NCBI GenBank assembly: GCA_030041335.1
Contig: JASHOB010000196.1
Coordinates: forward strand, 124,001 to 188,000
Reading direction: 5' to 3'
Origin: Alphaproteobacteria bacterium
GTDB taxonomy: Bacteria > Pseudomonadota > Alphaproteobacteria > ATCC43930 > CGMCC-115725
Length of the DNA stretch: 64,000 bases
The notes below the pieces were generated by a model that saw only the letters and a program-made list of their open reading frames with translations, made no database searches and was not told where the DNA came from. This document shows, piece by piece, positions 60,345-64,000 of the stretch. The translations under genes were made by a program, and so were the position numbers. Positions within the stretch are counted from its first letter, which is position 1, and every line of letters begins with the position of its first letter.

Positions 60345-61167
60345 GTGAGACGAACGCGCGCGCCAAGGCGGCGAACTGCGCAACCGTCAAATTCTCGGCG
60401 CGTTCCGTCGGCTCGATGCCGCTCGTTTCGAGCAGCGTGCCGACGTCGACGCCCAGCGCTTTCAGCGGCGCGCGCAGCATTTTTCGCCTCTGGCCGAAGG
60501 CCGCGGCAACCACGCGTTCCAACGCTTCGCGCGCGCACGGCGCCAGCGGCGTCGCGCGCGGGACGATCTGTATCACGGTCGACGTGACTTTGGGCGGTGG
60601 CACGAAGGCTCTTGGATTGACGTCGAACAGGAGGCGCGGCTCGGCACACCATTGCGTCATCACGCTGAGGCGCCCGTAATCCTTGCTGCCGGGCATTGCC
60701 ACAAGCCGCAACGCCACCTCCTTCTGGAACATCAGCGTCAACGACTCAAAGGCAGCGATTTTTTTTAGCCATCCGATCAACAGCGGCGTGGCGATGTTGT
60801 AAGGCAGGTTGGCTACTATCTTTCGCGGCGGCGCGGTCAAAATCACAGGATCGATTTCCAACGCGTCGCCGTTGACGATCGTCAGTTGCCCCGGAAAGGA
60901 TAAGCTCAACTCGGCCAGGGCGACGACCGCGCGCGCATCGCGCTCGACCGCCGTTACATGCTTCGCCCCCGCCAGCAAGAGGGCGCGCGTCAGGCCCCCG
61001 GGCCCGGGCCCGATCTCGATGACGTGCCGCCCGGCGAGCGCCCCGGCGGCGCGCGCAATCCGCGCGGTCAAATTCGCATCGAGCAGAAAATGCTGACCTA
61101 GCGATTTGACCGCCGACAACCGATGCCGGCGGATGACCTCGGCGAGCGGCGGCAGGCTAGGGTTCAA
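60322..61167 (-). CDS. rsmA: 16S rRNA (adenine1518/1519-N6) dimethyltransferase
   Basis: A 281-residue SAM-dependent enzyme (KsgA) that dimethylates two adenines near the 3' end of 16S rRNA. Motifs are KSLGQHFLLDANLT, VIEIGPGPGGLTRALL, the catalytic NLPYNIATPL and a QKEVALRLVA segment. It starts with TTG that overlaps the pdxA stop (TTGA); no ATG or GTG alternative precedes the conserved motif. It converges on gmk with a 23-base overlap. It is the distal gene of the lptD-surA-pdxA-rsmA block. Confidence 0.93.
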   Translation of the reverse strand: MNPSLPPLAEVIRRHRLSAVKSLGQHFLLDANLTARIARAAGALAGRHVIEIGPGPGGLTRALLLAGAKHVTAVERDARAVVALAELSLSFPGQLTIVNGDALEIDPVILTAPPRKIVANLPYNIATPLLIGWLKKIAAFESLTLMFQKEVALRLVAMPGSKDYGRLSVMTQWCAEPRLLFDVNPRAFVPPPKVTSTVIQIVPRATPLAPCAREALERVVAAAFGQRRKMLRAPLKALGVDVGTLLETSGIEPTERAENLTVAQFAALARAFVSLSRDGAG

Positions 61168-62162
61168 GCCGCGAGTTGATGACGCGTCCGGGCCATCTCG
61201 GCGGCAAGTTTCAACGCGGCCACGAGACTGGCCGGATTGGCCTTGCCGCTGCCGGCGATGTCGAGCGCGGTGCCATGATCGGGCGAAGTGCGAACGAACG
61301 GCAGGCCAAGAGTGACGTTGACGCCCCCGTCAAAATCGATCGTCTTCAAGGGGATCAACGCCTGGTCGTGATACATGCACAGCGCTGCGTCATAGCGCTG
61401 TCGCGCCGCGGCATGGAACATCGTATCGGCAGGAAAGGGGCCGCTGGCGGCAATGCCTCCACCGCGCAACGTCGCGATCGCCGGAGCAATGATGTCGATC
61501 TCCTCGCGACCGATCGTGCCGTGCTCGCCGGCGTGGGGATTGAGGCCGGCGACCGCCAGGCGGGGCGCGCCAATGCCGAAATCGCGCCGCAGCGCTTCGG
61601 CCGCGATGCGCCCCACGGCGACAATGCGTTCGCTGGTCAGGTCGTCGAGCGCATCGCGCAATGCCCGGTGGATGGTGACCGGCACGACGCGTAACCCCGG
61701 GCACACCAGCATCATTGCCACTTCTGCGCCGCCGAGCTGCGCCAGATATTCGGTATGCCCGGGATGTGCGAAGCCGGCGGCATAGAGGGTTTCCTTTTGG
61801 ATCGGGTTGGTGACCAAGGCGGCGGCACGTCCTGCCCCGGTCAAATCCGCACCCTGCCGGATCGCTTCGATTACCGCCGGGGCATTGGCCGGGTCGGGCT
61901 TGCCGGCGATGGGAGGCCGCGGCAACCGCACCGGCGCCACCGGCAACGCCAATGGAAACAGGCGTTCGGCCGTTTCCGGCGTCGCTGCGGCGAGCGGAAC
62001 GTTCCATTCGAGTTGAGCCGCCAGCCGGCCCAACCTGTCGATATCGTCGAGCACGAAAAACGGCGGCAGGTGATGCTCGTGGCGTGCCAGCCAGGCGCCG
62101 AGCGCGATTTCGCCACCGATGCCCGCCGGCTCACCCATGGTGAGCGCGAGCGCGGCCGTCAT
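61164..62162 (-). CDS. pdxA: 4-hydroxythreonine-4-phosphate dehydrogenase
   Basis: A 332-residue metal- and NAD-dependent enzyme of vitamin B6 synthesis. It starts LALTMGEPAGIGGEIAL, and has the phosphate-binding LVTNPIQKETLYAAG followed by the metal-site histidines in GHTEYLA, NPHAGEHG and MYHDQALIP. The conserved DFDGGVNVTLGLPFVRTSPDHG is near the end. The ATG overlaps the surA stop by four bases. Confidence 0.95.
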   Translation of the reverse strand: MTAALALTMGEPAGIGGEIALGAWLARHEHHLPPFFVLDDIDRLGRLAAQLEWNVPLAAATPETAERLFPLALPVAPVRLPRPPIAGKPDPANAPAVIEAIRQGADLTGAGRAAALVTNPIQKETLYAAGFAHPGHTEYLAQLGGAEVAMMLVCPGLRVVPVTIHRALRDALDDLTSERIVAVGRIAAEALRRDFGIGAPRLAVAGLNPHAGEHGTIGREEIDIIAPAIATLRGGGIAASGPFPADTMFHAAARQRYDAALCMYHDQALIPLKTIDFDGGVNVTLGLPFVRTSPDHGTALDIAGSGKANPASLVAALKLAAEMARTRHQLAA

Positions 62163-63499
62163 CCGCGGATATCCACGTAGGCGTTGCGCCGCAAATCGCG
62201 CAAGTAGCGCCGCGCCAGAATGTCGAGGTGCTGACGCTCGATTGAATAACGCACTTCCTCAAAGCTCGGCGGCTTCTCCGGTGCCGCGTCCTTGCGATCG
62301 CACAACATTACCAGCCCGACGCCGCCTTGCACCGGGAACGGCCGGCTCACCTGACCGACGGCGAGATCAAGGGTGATGTGCCGCACCCCCTGTGACAGGG
62401 TACTGGCCTTGATGTTGGGGGCCTCGCGGACGAACGGCAGACCGACCTTGCGCGCAGCGGCGGCAAAAGTGGAGCAACTCGCCCCGGCGTGGCTGATTTG
62501 ATCCAGCGCCCTGGCGAGGCGCTGGCGAAATTCCGGCGGCGCGTTGGGCGGCACTGGCGCACCGGCTTCGACCACCGACACCACCGCATCATTGGGATTG
62601 GCCTGTCCCGGCAGGCGGCGGTCGACGAGACCGAGAATGTAGTAGCCGCCGGCGGCGCGGACCGGGTCTGTTATCTCTCCGGGCTTCAGGGCATCGATCG
62701 CCTTCTCGAGATCGGGACTGATTTCGCCGGGGGAGATCCAGCCCAGCGCCCCGCCGGAGGCCGCCGTGGGCGATTGCGAGAATTGCTGGGCAATGGCGGC
62801 AAAATTGCCGCCCGAGTGCAGCTGCTGCTCGAGATTGTCGGCGAGACGATGAACCTCATCGTCCTGATTTGGATTGTCGACCGCGAGAAAAATCTCGACC
62901 ACGTTGTTTTGGGGTGTGCTTTCGCTTTCCTTGGCCGCCTTGATGGCGTCGTTGACCTCTTGGTCGGAGACGTTGACATCCTGGGCGAGGCGCATCTGGA
63001 TGAGTTTGTTCCAGGTCAGCGCCGCCGTGATCTGGTCGACCAGGGACGCCTTCGGAATTCCGAGATTCTGCAGATACTTGTCGAGCCCGCCCGCCGGCAG
63101 GTTGTTTTGTTTCTCAAGCCTGGACAGCGCAGCATCGACCTCGCTCTTCGGGACCGAAACGTTGAGATGCTTGGCTTCCTGCAGCTCGATCTTTTCATCG
63201 ATCAGCGCGCGCAGCACGCGCGGTGCGAGGCGCTGGCGATTCTCCGGCGTATCCTGAATGCCCGAAGACCGCAGCAGCAGGACGATGCGGTTGTCGAGAT
63301 CGCTGGTCGTGATAACGCCGTCATTGACCACGGCGGCAATGCGCACTTCCTGCTCGATCGGTGGCGGCGGCAATTGTTCCTGCTGTTGCCCCTGCTGCGC
63401 GCCCGCTGGTTTATGCCCACGCGGGGTCTGGGTCTGCGCCAGGACCGGCGCGACCACCGTGATACTCAATGCCAAACCAAGCGCGATATGCTTCCACAC
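62159..63499 (-). CDS. surA: Periplasmic chaperone/peptidyl-prolyl isomerase SurA
   Basis: A 446-residue exported chaperone for outer-membrane proteins. A signal peptide (HIALGLALSITVVAPVLA) is followed by a Gln/Pro-rich stretch, the SurA N-terminal domain (IAAVVNDGVITTSDLDNRI, IDEKIELQEAKHLNVSVP), and parvulin domain(s) (SQSPTAASGGALGWISPGEI, LKPGEITDPVRAAGGYYILGLVD). The C-terminus RYLRDLRRNAYVDIRG is usual. The start is a GTG. It lies between lptD and pdxA, as in most proteobacteria. Confidence 0.93.
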   Translation of the reverse strand: MWKHIALGLALSITVVAPVLAQTQTPRGHKPAGAQQGQQQEQLPPPPIEQEVRIAAVVNDGVITTSDLDNRIVLLLRSSGIQDTPENRQRLAPRVLRALIDEKIELQEAKHLNVSVPKSEVDAALSRLEKQNNLPAGGLDKYLQNLGIPKASLVDQITAALTWNKLIQMRLAQDVNVSDQEVNDAIKAAKESESTPQNNVVEIFLAVDNPNQDDEVHRLADNLEQQLHSGGNFAAIAQQFSQSPTAASGGALGWISPGEISPDLEKAIDALKPGEITDPVRAAGGYYILGLVDRRLPGQANPNDAVVSVVEAGAPVPPNAPPEFRQRLARALDQISHAGASCSTFAAAARKVGLPFVREAPNIKASTLSQGVRHITLDLAVGQVSRPFPVQGGVGLVMLCDRKDAAPEKPPSFEEVRYSIERQHLDILARRYLRDLRRNAYVDIRG

Positions 63500-63575
63500 G
63501 GCTGCGATTCCTATGCGATGCGTGCGACCAGAATCTGCCTATCACAAAAACCGCGGCGTTGTCCTGTCAACCCTG

Positions 63576-64000
63576 CTAATCCTGAAACGAAGCGACATGG
63601 AGGCCGAACTCGCCCAGATTCTTGAAGACGAAGGTGAATAGTACCGAGACCCCCGGCTTGACGTCGCCGATCTGAATACCGGACTGGCCGACCGACGCGG
63701 TCCACGCCAGGCATTCGTCGCGGTAGGTGACGCCGACCCCGCTCAGAATGTTGACGTTGTTGGTGAAATCGCGGACTTCCTGCAGGTCGGCCGACCAGTA
63801 TTGGTTGATACCCACCGTCAGGGTTGCGCCCAGTTCCGTGCGCGACACTTGTTCGGGGTAGTCGGCCAGGGGCGACAGCTGGGTATAGCTCAACAGCAGG
63901 TTGAGGCGCTGCGGACCCAGCTGGGCCGCCACTTGCTGGACGCGCATGGCGAGATCGCCGCTGGACGCGCGGAAGCGATAGATGAGGTTAAGCTCGTTTA
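63576..64000 (-). CDS. lptD: LPS-assembly protein LptD, C-terminal end (truncated by window)
   Basis: The minus-strand frame is open to the last base and ends at 63576, so only about 140 C-terminal residues of LptD are visible. They alternate beta-strand pattern (NELNLIYRFRASSGD, RLNLLLSYTQLSP, YWSADLQEVRD, SGVGVTYRDECLAWTASV, VLFTFVFKNLGEF) typical of an outer-membrane barrel, and contain a cysteine in YRDECL. Its identity follows from its position upstream of surA-pdxA-rsmA and from the LptD-like strand motifs (RFRYNELNLIYR-like, FTFVFKNLGEFG). The ATG-initiated frame from 63947 is an internal methionine. Confidence 0.85.
   Translation of the reverse strand, partial: NELNLIYRFRASSGDLAMRVQQVAAQLGPQRLNLLLSYTQLSPLADYPEQVSRTELGATLTVGINQYWSADLQEVRDFTNNVNILSGVGVTYRDECLAWTASVGQSGIQIGDVKPGVSVLFTFVFKNLGEFGLHVASFQD

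Noticed and set aside
1-64000. tRNA genes, rRNA genes, CRISPR arrays, prophage or integrative-element ends
   Set aside because: I saw no cloverleaf-type T-loop sequences at plausible spacing, no regular short repeats and no integrase. Apart from the IS481 relic there are no mobile-element genes.

Overview
This is a gene-dense, GC-rich window from an alphaproteobacterial chromosome. The best fit is a Rhodospirillales- or Reyranella-like lineage, but the genus cannot be fixed from sequence alone. The assignment rests on conserved alphaproteobacterial gene orders: ftsE-ftsX-ydcF-plsC, ribF/ileS-lspA-DUF3035, fabD-fabG-acpP-fabF, yicC-gmk and the opposing lptD-surA-pdxA-rsmA block. It is also supported by a B12-dependent ribonucleotide reductase (nrdJ), a GTTC-N7-GTTC LexA-type site and a PhaR-type operator. 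GTG and TTG starts and 1-8 bp stop/start overlaps are common. I found no tRNA, rRNA or CRISPR array.

Layout. 1-6.3 kb: the end of a hybrid sensor kinase, a convergent LuxR-type response regulator, and a branched-chain-amide type ABC importer operon whose LivM and LivG are fused. 6.3-9.4 kb: an unrecognised protein, an alkyl-DHAP-synthase-like FAD oxidase and an alpha/beta hydrolase. 9.9-15.4 kb: a complete dipeptide-type ABC importer (minus strand). 15.7-18.3 kb: nrdJ with an AT-rich promoter carrying a LexA-type site and a DnaA box. 18.4-21.3 kb: the ftsE-ftsX-ydcF-plsC operon. 21.4-26.7 kb: cyclophilin, AmpG, YgjP-like metalloprotease, SCO1, cobA, an ankyrin protein and a CinA C-terminal amidohydrolase. 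26.8-28.3 kb: an XRE regulator and an NTF2-like protein with two nearly identical operator-like sites, then a cold-shock protein. 28.6-33.6 kb: a lipoprotein, gpt, ggt, an RlmI-like methyltransferase and a two-gene YeeE/YedE system. 33.6-42.3 kb: a sensor kinase, a PhaJ/MaoC hydratase behind a PhaR-type palindrome, ribF, an AraC/glyoxalase/cupin insert, ileS, lspA and a DUF3035 lipoprotein. 42.3-46.5 kb: an L-2-hydroxyglutarate oxidase-like enzyme and a TRAP transporter. 46.6-50.3 kb: a glycosyltransferase-like protein, ettA, mlaC and a small lipoprotein. 50.3-53.6 kb: fatty acid synthesis genes. 53.7-58.8 kb: an accessory block (Rieske protein, decayed IS481 transposase, two tandem amidohydrolases, AAHS-type MFS transporter) sitting where many relatives carry mltG. 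58.8-64 kb: yicC, gmk, and convergent rsmA-pdxA-surA-lptD (lptD is cut by the window end).

The housekeeping core covers cell division/envelope assembly (ftsEX, plsC, lspA, mlaC, surA, lptD), fatty acid synthesis, cofactors (ribF, pdxA, cobA), dNTP supply and translation (ileS, ettA, rsmA). It is interleaved with importers for amides/amino acids, peptides, organic acids and probably aromatic acids, as expected of a nutrient-scavenging soil or water bacterium. The most distinctive observations are regulatory: the paired operators around the XRE gene, the LexA/DnaA sites at nrdJ, and the PhaR-like site at the hydratase gene.
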